Below are positions 6,365-13,374 of a DNA stretch of 36,817 nt, piece after piece. Within the stretch, counting starts at the first letter, position 1, and every line of letters begins with the position of its first letter. Below the pieces are notes generated by a model. The model saw only the letters and a program-made list of their open reading frames with translations, did not search any database and was not told the origin of the DNA. The DNA is from a virus, in IMG/VR virus record IMGVR_UViG_3300034104_003218, positions 1-36,817 of that record, one strand, 5' to 3'. Both the position numbers and the translations under genes were made by a program.

Positions 6365-7083
6365 ATAACTCCAGATTTAATTAATATTTCTTCTACTTTT
6401 TCTATTAGATCTTCTATAGTACCTGAGTTGTCAATATGATAATTAAACTCAACATCATCTAAAGATGTTTCACTTGGATGCAAGTCTTCTACTTTTGGTG
6501 TGTGAATACCTGTTCTGCTTACTCTAATAGTAATACCACCTTTCTCTACAACAGCTTCTAATTCATTAGGAAATCTCATGTCTGTAATAATCCAGTTAGG
6601 ATATGCTTTATGATTTACATATTCTATATCTGGATGTTGTGTATAAGACATTTTATAATCAGCAAATAAAGCATTAACCCATACATTTGTATGTAATCCA
6701 TCACGCATTGCTTCTGTACCAAGTTTTTGGAGAAGTTCTCTTACGCTCATTAGATGATTAAACTGAACATCTTCAAATACAGGAACTGCATTAAGTGGAT
6801 TAGATCTTACAGTTCCCCATTCAGATCCAAGATGTGACTTCTTGAATTCTTGGTCTTCAAAATCCTCTATATCAATCCCAGTAAGAAGAGACGCTATTTG
6901 TTTTAGCTTCCCTGCAAACTTTTTAATTTCCCAGTTACTATAAACATTTACAACACCGTCTAATTCTTCTAAAGAAACATATTGCATATCTTTAGGTAAG
7001 TTTTTATTTGCAACTAAAAATTGAATAATCTTACCAACAGTGTCCTTCCCAGAACCTATTTTTCCATTTATTCCTATTATCAT
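6361..7083 (-). CDS. Deoxynucleoside monophosphate kinase
   Basis: The 240-residue protein begins with a P-loop, GKIGSGKDT (residues 7-15), and has the phage dNMP kinase hallmarks: KKFAGKLKQIASLLTG, SVRELLQKLGTEAMRDGLH and ITDMRFPNELEAV, ending with a HPSE segment. It phosphorylates dNMPs to dNDPs, supplying DNA precursors from degraded host DNA. It overlaps recA upstream by 4 nt and the Cys-cluster gene downstream by 4 nt, so recA, dNMP kinase and MazG form one coupled unit. The length is typical for this family and about the size of T4 gp1. Confidence 0.9.
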   Translation of the reverse strand: MIIGINGKIGSGKDTVGKIIQFLVANKNLPKDMQYVSLEELDGVVNVYSNWEIKKFAGKLKQIASLLTGIDIEDFEDQEFKKSHLGSEWGTVRSNPLNAVPVFEDVQFNHLMSVRELLQKLGTEAMRDGLHTNVWVNALFADYKMSYTQHPDIEYVNHKAYPNWIITDMRFPNELEAVVEKGGITIRVSRTGIHTPKVEDLHPSETSLDDVEFNYHIDNSGTIEDLIEKVEEILIKSGVI

Positions 7084-8171
7084 AATCCTTCTTCATCAAA
7101 TAAACCATGGTTAGAACATGGAGCTGCAGGTAAAACTACATCTTCCTCCACTTCTATTTCCTCTACAGGAAGATCAGCTTCGTTAATCTTAGCTATAATC
7201 TTCTCTCTTAGTTCATCATAGAACTCTGGATTGTCTACAACCAACTGTTTGAATTCCTCTAAGTCATACTTAGTTCCATCTACAGTCATAGTCTTACCAT
7301 ACTTACGTCCTAGTTCAAACTCATTAAGAAGACTCATCATCTCATCAAGTTTGTCTATACCCACTCCATACACTATTTCAAACTCTGATTTTCTATAAGG
7401 TGGAGACATCTTGTTCTTGATAGCTTTCAGCTTAGTAATGTTACCATAGTTTACATCACCATCTTTAGCAAGAGTTCTAGACACTTCTATACGAACATCT
7501 GCATAAAACTTTAATGCATGCCCACCTTGAGTTGTTGTAGGATTACCAAACATAACACCAATCTTCTCTCTATATTGAGATATTACAATAACACATGTGT
7601 TATGTTGTGATAGAGCACCTTTTAATTTTGGATAAGCATTACTGTTTAATAAAGCTTTTCTACCAATTGTAGAGTCTCCCACATCACCATCTAACATCTT
7701 TTTAGGAATCAATGATGAGTCACTATCAATGATTACAAGATCAATCTCTCCTGTATTAATCATTTCCATAGCAATATTAAATCCTTCTTCACCACATGAT
7801 GGTTGAGCAATCAACATTTTAGTTGTGTCCACTCCTAGTTTTTTGAAATAGTTCTTGTCAACAGCATGTTCACCATCTATATATAGAACATTACCACCAG
7901 CTTTCTGACACTCTGCTGCAGCATGTCCACATATTGTAGATTTACCTGTACCTTCCCAGCCCATTAATTCATATAATTTTCCTTTAACAAATCCTCCTAC
8001 ACCAAGAGTGATGTGATCAAAACCAATACTCCCTGTACTGATGACATCATAATTTCCTCCTGTTTTAGAATCTAATGCTAATATTGAACCAACACCATAT
8101 GTTTTGTTCAATTTGTCCATTGCTTCTTGAAACTTATTGTTAGTTTCTTTTGCTTTTACTGTTTTTGCCAT
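7080..8171 (-). CDS. recA: RecA recombinase
   Basis: This 363-residue protein is a full-length RecA. Seen in order: N-terminal TYGVGSILAL, Walker A GWEGTGKST (71-79; most RecA have GPESSGKT), YIDGEHA (97-103), Walker B LVIIDSDSS (145-153), and the loop 2/signature region GNPTTTQGGHALKFYADVRIEV-like segment near residues 210-230. It catalyses homologous strand exchange on single-stranded DNA in the cytoplasm. The C-terminal tail is acidic. It is the first gene after a strong terminator, so it probably starts its own operon (recA, dNMP kinase, MazG). A Sak4-like ATPase elsewhere in the window gives a second recombination route. Confidence 0.95.
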   Translation of the reverse strand: MAKTVKAKETNNKFQEAMDKLNKTYGVGSILALDSKTGGNYDVISTGSIGFDHITLGVGGFVKGKLYELMGWEGTGKSTICGHAAAECQKAGGNVLYIDGEHAVDKNYFKKLGVDTTKMLIAQPSCGEEGFNIAMEMINTGEIDLVIIDSDSSLIPKKMLDGDVGDSTIGRKALLNSNAYPKLKGALSQHNTCVIVISQYREKIGVMFGNPTTTQGGHALKFYADVRIEVSRTLAKDGDVNYGNITKLKAIKNKMSPPYRKSEFEIVYGVGIDKLDEMMSLLNEFELGRKYGKTMTVDGTKYDLEEFKQLVVDNPEFYDELREKIIAKINEADLPVEEIEVEEDVVLPAAPCSNHGLFDEEGL

Positions 8172-8193
8172 TTTTAATTGTTTTAATTATTCT

Positions 8194-8201
8194 TTAAATA
8201 T
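8194..8201 (-). promoter_or_regulatory. Possible recA promoter (-7 box)
   Basis: TATATTTA lies 22 nt before the recA ATG, close to the distance (23 nt) seen for three clearer TATATTTG boxes in this window. It deviates at the last base, and no TTTG is found at the -33 position, so support is weak. Its place just after a terminator makes a promoter here necessary if recA is to be expressed independently. Confidence 0.35.
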
Positions 8202-8240
8202 ACTAATTTTTTTCGTTATTTTCTACTGTTATTGGGTTAA

Positions 8241-8276
8241 AAAATCCCTAATAAAAATTAATTCATTAGGGATTTT
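8241..8276 (-). terminator. Intrinsic terminator upstream of recA
   Basis: A perfect 12 bp inverted repeat (AAAATCCCTAAT at 8241-8252, ATTAGGGATTTT at 8265-8276) with a 12 nt loop gives, on the minus strand, a stem followed by a T-rich run. It ends the transcript of the small-gene cluster at 8.3-9.2 kb. Confidence 0.85.
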
Positions 8277-8301
8277 CAACAATTAAAAAACAGAACAGAA
8301 A

Positions 8302-8487
8302 TTATTTTTTCAACTCAGCGTTATTTTTTATTTTATTTGTATATGGACAATGTCTACAATGTTCTATTCCACAACAACTTCCTCTTTCTTTGAGGTATTT
8401 CTCGGTAAAATAGACTCTACCATCTTCTAAATAGTAGTCTACGTGCTCTATATAATCTTTATTTCCCATTATGTTTTTAAATTTCAT
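8302..8487 (-). CDS. DUF5522-type Cys-rich protein
   Basis: The core (DYYLEDGRVYFTEKYLKERG, then CCGIEHCRHCPY) matches DUF5522, a small protein family common in Bacteroidota, with four Cys and a His likely to bind metal. The frame is open to an ATG at 8532, but I prefer the internal ATG at 8487 because it removes the overlap with the next gene and lies nearer the conserved core. Its presence is an argument for a Bacteroidota host and for past gene exchange with it. The role is unknown. A strong terminator follows 26 nt downstream. Confidence 0.75.
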   Translation of the reverse strand: MKFKNIMGNKDYIEHVDYYLEDGRVYFTEKYLKERGSCCGIEHCRHCPYTNKIKNNAELKK

Positions 8488-8503
8488 ATTGCAATATATA
8501 AAT

Positions 8504-8683
8504 TTATTGTTTATTAATTTTAGATGGAACAATTATTTCTCCATCATTAAATAAATTTAACACAGGAGAATATTCTATGCTAAATAATTCTGCTACATCA
8601 TTGGGAGATAAAGATGGATAACGTTCTTTATATTCAATTATAAGAAGTTTAGTTTTTAAAGATATTCTAGGTCTTTCTCCCAT
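8504..8683 (-). CDS. Small helix-turn-helix-like protein, 59 residues
   Basis: The product (MGERPRISLKTKLLIIEYKE, then SLSPNDVAELFSIEYSPVLNLF) looks like a compact three-helix DNA-binding fold, in the style of Psq or homeodomain-like transposase N-termini. It overlaps the upstream gene by 17 nt and ends 16 nt before the preferred start of the DUF5522 gene. It could regulate this operon, but only the general fold is suggested by the sequence. Confidence 0.55.
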   Translation of the reverse strand: MGERPRISLKTKLLIIEYKERYPSLSPNDVAELFSIEYSPVLNLFNDGEIIVPSKINKQ

Positions 8684-8906
8684 TGAATTGTTTTATAAGT
8701 TCTCTCTCATCTTCGAATATATATCTATATTTAATATCTTTATATTCTTCCATAATGTATGGGTTCTGTAATTTTCTCCAGAAATTCTTATCATCTTTAG
8801 TTTCTACTGCTAGAATAATATGATTATCTGTATAACCACAAACATGTCCTTGATACTTTTCATGTATCACTAACATATCTTTATACTGATTGAATAGGCG
8901 TTCCAT
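8667..8906 (-). CDS. Hypothetical protein, 79 residues
   Basis: I do not recognise it. The sequence (RLFNQYKDMLVIHEKYQGHVCGYTDNHIILAVET) suggests a small mixed alpha/beta protein without signal or membrane segment. It overlaps its neighbours on both sides (26 nt upstream, 17 nt downstream) and is second in the operon that starts from the promoter at 9236-9262. Confidence 0.65.
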   Translation of the reverse strand: MERLFNQYKDMLVIHEKYQGHVCGYTDNHIILAVETKDDKNFWRKLQNPYIMEEYKDIKYRYIFEDERELIKQFNGRKT

Positions 8907-9219
8907 CTTTACTTAAGTTTAAACTTTTTAATCTATGTTCTATTTCAAATTCCACTTTAAGAATGAAGTTAATTTTCTCTTCAAGTTCTTGATCAATAAT
9001 TCTACCTACAAAAGGCATTAGATCATAAAGATTTGTATACACTCTAGCCATTCCATATTTAGTTTTAATTTGACTAAATTGAAATCCTGGAATCTTTATA
9101 AGATCATTAAAAATTTGATCTACATAAGCAATTACAGAAGGTTCACTGATATCCATTCCATAATGACCTTCTTCAATATATTCTTTGTATTTCTCGTTAA
9201 ATTCTTTTATTGTTCTCAT
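8881..9219 (-). CDS. Hypothetical protein, 112 residues
   Basis: This is the first gene of an operon: an inverted-repeat-framed TATATTTG box lies 23 nt upstream of its ATG. The protein appears mostly helical with a central hydrophobic stretch (YTNLYDLMPFVGRIIDQELEEKINFILKVEFEIEHRL). No family is recognised. Confidence 0.7.
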   Translation of the reverse strand: MRTIKEFNEKYKEYIEEGHYGMDISEPSVIAYVDQIFNDLIKIPGFQFSQIKTKYGMARVYTNLYDLMPFVGRIIDQELEEKINFILKVEFEIEHRLKSLNLSKDGTPIQSV

Positions 9220-9235
9220 TTGTTTTTAAAATTGT

Positions 9236-9262
9236 AGGGAGACAAATATAATTCATCTCCCT
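9236..9262 (-). promoter_or_regulatory. Inverted-repeat-framed promoter box (copy A)
   Basis: AGGGAGA (9236-9242) and TCTCCCT (9256-9262) enclose CAAATATAATTCA, which on the minus strand places TATATTTG, the Bacteroidota -7 consensus TAnnTTTG, next to the downstream arm. The -33 position reads TTAG, a partial match to TTTG. The exact same 13 nt loop occurs in the copy at 36585-36609, framed by different arms. Confidence 0.6.
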
Positions 9263-9274
9263 GATTATTCCTAA

Positions 9275-9685
9275 TTATTCTTCTACTATTTCCTCATCTA
9301 CCACTTCTATTTCTTTAATATCAGGGGTTAGTTTGTTTTCTAAGATTTCAAAAGCAGCCTCTACAGCAAAATGTTCAGCTTCTTTTCTTGTCTTCCAAGA
9401 ATTCTTTGTTGGCTGTCTACCAATTATAACTGTAAATTCTTTACTAGGATATAATAAAGTTTCTATTACTATACCATTCTCATCGAACACATCAAATAGT
9501 ATTCTGACATTTACATCAATCAACTTAGCTACTTTATCATCTTCTACTCCTTGTTCAAGCATAAACTGTTTGAATTCTTCAGGAACATTTTCATCTTTAA
9601 ATGATTCTAACATTGATTTCATAAACCAATCTTTAATTACTTTTGCAGCTAAAGGGTGTTTTTTTAAAAGCGTTATTCCATCCAT
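9275..9685 (-). CDS. Hypothetical protein, 136 residues
   Basis: I do not recognise the family. The N-terminus (GITLLKKHPLAAKVIKDWFMKSM) is helical, the middle is beta-rich (VNVRILFDVFDENGIVIETLL), a KNSWKTRKEAEHFAVEAAF helix follows, and the end is a strongly acidic tail (EIEVVDEEIVEE). It is the last gene before promoter A and is 2 nt from its upstream neighbour. Confidence 0.75.
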   Translation of the reverse strand: MDGITLLKKHPLAAKVIKDWFMKSMLESFKDENVPEEFKQFMLEQGVEDDKVAKLIDVNVRILFDVFDENGIVIETLLYPSKEFTVIIGRQPTKNSWKTRKEAEHFAVEAAFEILENKLTPDIKEIEVVDEEIVEE

Positions 9686-9687
9686 AA

Positions 9688-9885
9688 TTATTTAATTTTA
9701 TTATTTAATTCCATTCCTGCTAATGCCCACCATTCTCTTTCATAATCAAACTCAGTTAATGGTTCTTCAGTTTTACACGCATTATATTTAATGTCATACA
9801 TTAAACTAACTAGTTTACAGAATTCAGCAGCTTTTTCACTACCTACTTCCTCTACAATAACTTCTAATACTTCTCTATTACACAT
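9688..9885 (-). CDS. Hypothetical protein, 65 residues
   Basis: This small acidic helical protein (EVLEVIVEEVGSEKAAEFCK, then EREWWALAGMELNNKIK) has no recognised family. It overlaps the upstream gene by 22 nt and is followed after 2 nt by the next gene, so it belongs to the operon reaching up to the PD-(D/E)XK nuclease. Confidence 0.65.
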   Translation of the reverse strand: MCNREVLEVIVEEVGSEKAAEFCKLVSLMYDIKYNACKTEEPLTEFDYEREWWALAGMELNNKIK

Positions 9886-10463
9886 TGTTCTTTTATTTTA
9901 TTAAGATTTAATATTTCATTTTGTTCATCCCATCCTTCCCAAACTTCAAAATCTTTTCCAATTACAGAATTAAAATCTATTCCTAATTTTTCTTCCCAGA
10001 AATTTATTAAATCTTCATTTTTATTAAAAATTCTATATTGTAAAGATATTTCATCTTTATGTAATCCATTTCTAGTAATTTTAACTACTTTTGGAAAAAG
10101 CTTTTGAAATTCAATAGATGTCTTGGAATACCTACCTTGTTTAATAAGATTAAAATCTTTTTTATACTTATCATTAAGTTGATATACCACTACAACATAT
10201 CCATCTTCATAATCATAATCTTCAATCACTGCTTTTGTTCTCTCATATTCACCATCTAAGAATTCTCTAAACTTATCAAGGTTGTCAGGTTTGAATAATA
10301 GATAGATTGATTCTTTATATTGATCTTCTCTTCTTGCATCTTTAACATATGCATTGATAAATCCATTTCCTTTAAGAGCATCTTTAGGTACCTTGAGAGT
10401 GGGCACCATAAAAATGCTAGTTATATTCTTTTTAATCTCCATATCATCCTTTGATATTAACAA
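9864..10463 (-). CDS. Hypothetical protein, 199 residues, partner of the nuclease gene
   Basis: I do not recognise it. It is a charged, soluble, probably alpha/beta protein (ITSIFMVPTLKVPKDALKGN; YVVVVYQLNDKYKKDFNLI; FWEEKLGIDFNSVIG). Two starts are possible, Met1 or Met8; the first overlaps the nuclease gene by 20 nt. Its place directly after a PD-(D/E)XK nuclease suggests an accessory role in recombination, which is inferred from position only. Confidence 0.7.
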   Translation of the reverse strand: MLISKDDMEIKKNITSIFMVPTLKVPKDALKGNGFINAYVKDARREDQYKESIYLLFKPDNLDKFREFLDGEYERTKAVIEDYDYEDGYVVVVYQLNDKYKKDFNLIKQGRYSKTSIEFQKLFPKVVKITRNGLHKDEISLQYRIFNKNEDLINFWEEKLGIDFNSVIGKDFEVWEGWDEQNEILNLNKIKEQCVIEKY

Positions 10464-11496
10464 TTCCGTTAGATAAATAATTTTTGTGGCTTATATTCCA
10501 TGTATTTGAAGATACACACCATTTCAATGCAGCAATCAAATCTCCTACACCAGGATAAGTTTTTCCTTTGTGTACAAACCCTTTGTATGCATCCATCATA
10601 TCATTCATATCAAGAGTGTATATAAGAGGTTGATAATAGTTTGTGCTATCACATACAATAAATTGTAAATATTTTACTGTATATCCATAACATTCACTAG
10701 TTGGATCATTTGCCATATGTAACATAGCGTGATAATATAAATAAGCTTGGATGTAGGCTCTTCTATATAAATAATATTCTTCGTAAAAATTTTCCACATT
10801 CCAAGTACACTTAAGATCGTATGGTTGAATAGTCTTTTCTTTGTGGTCTATTACTACTTTATCTAATAATGATTTAAATTCGTGATCATCTATAGTATAC
10901 CCTTCAATAGGCATTTGATTTATTACTTGGTATCTGGAACTATTAATTAAATTTACAATAGGAGCTGTTGTACTGTTGATTCTAAGTTGTTCTACAATTT
11001 TTTCAGCAATTGATATTTCCATTGTATTTACCACTGTTAAATTCTTACTTCTAACAGTGCGTATTTCATTATAGTATATCTCAGCATCACTTCCTACAAA
11101 CTTAGTTACTACAGCTTCATATTTAATCTTAAATCCTGAATCTTTATATGCATCTTGTAATATATCTGTAAACACTCTAGTAATTACACCAAATTCATCT
11201 GTAGCATCTCTTGTATGTCTATACAATGCTTCTACAAAATCTAACATAAGTCCTGTAGGTGTAGAAGCACAAGATGACATATAAAACTTATCATCAAATA
11301 GATGAGGTTCCATAAGTAGGGTTTCAACTATTCTACCCATATTAGCTGCTGAGCTATCTTTGTCTTCTACCTTCTCTCCAAGAAAATATTTTTTGTAATA
11401 CTTCTTTCTATCTGTAGAGAAATCTTTTAGGCTACTGGATGAATCCATCACCACTGCTCTGTATTGAGCTTCTGTTTTTGCTGTTCCTTTTATCAT
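10444..11496 (-). CDS. PD-(D/E)XK exonuclease (RecE/YqaJ/Cas4-like)
   Basis: In this 350-residue protein the catalytic core is visible as LLDKVVID followed by IQPYDLKCT (Asp212, Asp227, Lys229), the D...D-x-K arrangement of lambda-exonuclease-like and RecE-like nucleases. The N-terminal SSSLKDFSTDRKKYYKKYFLGE and MGRIVETLLMEP are also typical of phage nucleases of this group, where the Glu in the latter helix completes the site. It would resect DNA ends to feed RecA or the Sak4-like annealing ATPase. Length and layout are close to phage RecE-type C-terminal nucleases. Confidence 0.82.
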   Translation of the reverse strand: MIKGTAKTEAQYRAVVMDSSSSLKDFSTDRKKYYKKYFLGEKVEDKDSSAANMGRIVETLLMEPHLFDDKFYMSSCASTPTGLMLDFVEALYRHTRDATDEFGVITRVFTDILQDAYKDSGFKIKYEAVVTKFVGSDAEIYYNEIRTVRSKNLTVVNTMEISIAEKIVEQLRINSTTAPIVNLINSSRYQVINQMPIEGYTIDDHEFKSLLDKVVIDHKEKTIQPYDLKCTWNVENFYEEYYLYRRAYIQAYLYYHAMLHMANDPTSECYGYTVKYLQFIVCDSTNYYQPLIYTLDMNDMMDAYKGFVHKGKTYPGVGDLIAALKWCVSSNTWNISHKNYLSNGIVNIKG

Positions 11497-11497
11497 G

Positions 11498-11662
11498 TTA
11501 CTTGTAGATTAATGTTGCACTATATTTATAAATCTCTTTTGAATGAGGCACATGCACTAAACTAAATGATATAACAGTTTTGACTATCTTATCATCTATC
11601 AATTGTTGTAACTCTCTATTTATATTGAAGAGTTTTTCATCTTCCCATATCCATGTTTTCAT
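11498..11662 (-). CDS. Small protein, Cse60-like, 54 residues
   Basis: The layout (WEDEKLFNINRELQQLIDDK, then VKTVISFSLVHV and YSATLIYK) resembles the short Cse60-like family found in phages and firmicutes: a helix followed by two strands ending in YSA-x-IIY. Its role is unknown. It is one codon away from the nuclease gene and overlaps its upstream neighbour by 4 nt (ATGA). Confidence 0.6.
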   Translation of the reverse strand: MKTWIWEDEKLFNINRELQQLIDDKIVKTVISFSLVHVPHSKEIYKYSATLIYK

Positions 11663-11832
11663 AATAATTGTTGTCTTATTTCAAGTTGTTTTCTTACTTC
11701 ATCCCATTCATGAATGTTATTATTAACCTCTTCATAGTCTTCTAAAACTATTAATACATGCTCTGCTAAATAAAGAGCATTGAAAACTCCTAAGTTTTCT
11801 ACTAATTCTTCTACTTTCTCTTCTGGTGTCAT
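11659..11832 (-). CDS. Small acidic helical protein, 57 residues
   Basis: This protein starts TPEEKVEELVENLGVFNALYL and continues as one long amphipathic helix region to EVRKQLEIRQQLL. I do not recognise a family. It has 4 nt ATGA overlaps at both ends, so it is translated in series with its neighbours. Confidence 0.6.
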   Translation of the reverse strand: MTPEEKVEELVENLGVFNALYLAEHVLIVLEDYEEVNNNIHEWDEVRKQLEIRQQLL

Positions 11833-12059
11833 AATGTTTGTTTAAATGCTTCTATAATTTGAGGATACAATGCTCTCACCTCTCTTGGTACTCTTGAGAA
11901 AAACCATCGGATTTCAATTTCATAATGATGTCCATTGACATCCAATCCTTGCGGATGTACTAACCAGAAATGATGATATTTTCCTTCATGTTCAACGTGT
12001 CCTTCATGAAAAATTTCATGAAATGCAGGTTCTTTATTAATTGTTATTGCGTTTTTCAT
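11829..12059 (-). CDS. Hypothetical His-rich protein, 76 residues
   Basis: Nine of its residues are His, mostly in the first half (AFHEIFHEGHVEHEGKYHHF), followed by a beta hairpin (HHYEIEIRWFFSRVPREV). The clustered His could bind metal, although no defined motif is present. It overlaps both neighbours by 4 nt. Confidence 0.65.
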   Translation of the reverse strand: MKNAITINKEPAFHEIFHEGHVEHEGKYHHFWLVHPQGLDVNGHHYEIEIRWFFSRVPREVRALYPQIIEAFKQTL

Positions 12060-12385
12060 AAGTTAAGTTTTTTTAAATCTTCATCAATTCTTTTTAAAAA
12101 TGATTCTTCACCATCATCTCCTGATAGTAACCAATCCATTCTCTGTATATAAACTTGAGCTATTCTAACAGCTTCTGCAGCTTTCTTAAACTGTTCAATC
12201 ACTTGTTCGTTGTATTCATAATGATTCAGATCTTCTGGATATTTTTTATACCAGTCAGGATCATACCAACTTTCTTTTAGTTCTTCTTCAGTTTTAGGTT
12301 TGCCATTCTGTTCAACTAGCTTATCTATATCCTCTGCTATATCAGTAAATCTATACTGTATATACTCCCAATGTCCTCCACTCAT
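12056..12385 (-). CDS. Conserved phage protein starting MSGGHWEYIQYR, 109 residues
   Basis: The opening MSGGHWEYIQYRFTDIAEDI is, to my recollection, widely conserved in prophages and phages, with no known function. The remainder is helical and acidic with many aromatic residues (WYDPDWYKKYPEDLNHYEY). It is soluble. It overlaps the downstream gene by 4 nt and is 2 nt from its upstream neighbour. Confidence 0.75.
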   Translation of the reverse strand: MSGGHWEYIQYRFTDIAEDIDKLVEQNGKPKTEEELKESWYDPDWYKKYPEDLNHYEYNEQVIEQFKKAAEAVRIAQVYIQRMDWLLSGDDGEESFLKRIDEDLKKLNL

Positions 12386-12387
12386 AA

Positions 12388-12546
12388 TTAGTTTAATTTA
12401 ATTCTATAACTCCATCTTGATGCAGCCATATAGGTTTCAAAATAGCAATCTTGCCAATAGTATATCACTTTATTTTCTATTCGATCATATAATGGTTTTT
12501 TTGTAATTTTAACCATGGTCCATCTACTTATAAGATTTTTTATCAT
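12388..12546 (-). CDS. Hypothetical basic protein, 52 residues
   Basis: This is a short basic and aromatic protein (MVKITKKPLYDRIENKVIYY, then YFETYMAASRWSYRIK). Met1 overlaps the stop of the HNH gene by 4 nt (ATGA); Met11 is an alternative start. No family is recognised. The tight coupling supports it being a gene. Confidence 0.55.
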   Translation of the reverse strand: MIKNLISRWTMVKITKKPLYDRIENKVIYYWQDCYFETYMAASRWSYRIKLN

Positions 12547-12932
12547 AATGTCTTCTTTTTAGATTGTTTCTCTTTAAGTGTCTTTTTATCATGACACGTT
12601 GTACATAACACTTGTAAATTATCTTGTTCACAGAATAAACGTTCTACAAATAAAGGTAAGTCTTGTGCACAGTTTAAACTTCCTGCAGGAATTATGTGGT
12701 CAACGTTGATTTGTTTTTCTGGATGCCACTTCTTACATTTCTTACATTGATATTCATACTTCTGACGTTTACCAGGTCCAGTATAATCTCTTCGTGCATT
12801 TAATTTACATATTGATATGGGCTTCCACCATCTACTCTTTTGTCTCAAAGCACTTCTTATGAAACTCCAAAAGGCTGCTTCACTCATTGTACCACTGCAT
12901 CTTGTCTTTGGGACTAACATTCTCTTTGCCAT
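12543..12932 (-). CDS. HNH endonuclease
   Basis: The 129-residue protein has a zinc-finger pair (CKKC and, after the core, CTTCH) around the HNH motif INVDHIIPAGS ... CEQDNLQVLCTTCHDKKT. The order D-H, N, H and the structural CxxC pairs are complete, so it is probably an active metal-dependent nuclease. In phages such proteins serve in packaging, homing or DNA repair; location among small early-type genes argues against a packaging role. It is the first gene after the inverted-repeat promoter at 12947-12984. Confidence 0.85.
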   Translation of the reverse strand: MAKRMLVPKTRCSGTMSEAAFWSFIRSALRQKSRWWKPISICKLNARRDYTGPGKRQKYEYQCKKCKKWHPEKQINVDHIIPAGSLNCAQDLPLFVERLFCEQDNLQVLCTTCHDKKTLKEKQSKKKTL

Positions 12933-12946
12933 ATTCTTATAATTAA

Positions 12947-12984
12947 GTTATGCCACAAATATAATAAAATATTTATGGCATAAC
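12947..12984 (-). promoter_or_regulatory. Inverted-repeat-framed promoter box (copy B)
   Basis: GTTATGCCA (12947-12955) and TGGCATAAC (12976-12984) are perfect 9 bp arms around a 20 nt AT-only loop that starts with CAAATATAAT. On the minus strand this puts TATATTTG next to the downstream arm, 23 nt before the HNH start codon. No TTTG lies at the -33 position. It may be an operator, a hairpin-type promoter or both; it also lies just after the rIIB stop and could act as a weak transcript end. Confidence 0.55.
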
Positions 12985-12995
12985 TATATTAATTA

Positions 12996-13374
12996 TTACT
13001 TAATTGTAACCACTCTGTCTTTTATTTTAGTTTTCATCTCACTAAGATTGGCAACAATCATGTTAATTTCTGAAGCTGATATAGCTGGTATGTTAAACTC
13101 ATACTTCATAGCTTCAGTAGCAAAACCATCTTTGGCTTTTTGAGCAAGAGATTCTAGTTCACGAATAGCATATTGTTCATCTAGTTGTAATGTATCAAAC
13201 ATCCCATCATGAAGAATTTGTGTAGCTTCTTCTCTTGGTACAGTCATAATTGGAAGATATTCGTAACATCTACCTTTGTGTGTACCAATACCAACCACCT
13301 TCATAGGATTGATAAGAACAATAACAGATTGATCACCACATCCTACATAGTGAATCTGATCTGCAGTGAAATGT
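12996..13374 (-). CDS. rIIB: rIIB-like protein, exon 2
   Basis: This is the C-terminal exon. The frame upstream of the apparent Met start (13304) continues as FTADQIHYVGCGDQSVIVLI, without a start codon, back to the group I splice site at 13374/13375. Joined to exon 1 it gives DCAAAGLHFTADQIHYV, which restores the GLHF motif typical of rIIB-like C-terminal regions. The spliced protein is 512 residues. The rest of the exon (NPMKVVGIGTHKGRCYEYLP) is also typical of rIIB-like proteins. Reading this exon as a separate 102-residue gene would be wrong. Confidence 0.85.

Noticed and set aside
12996-13304. A separate 102-residue gene starting at MKVVGIG
   Set aside because: The reading frame continues upstream with typical rIIB sequence and no start codon to a group I 3' splice site, so this is exon 2 of rIIB.
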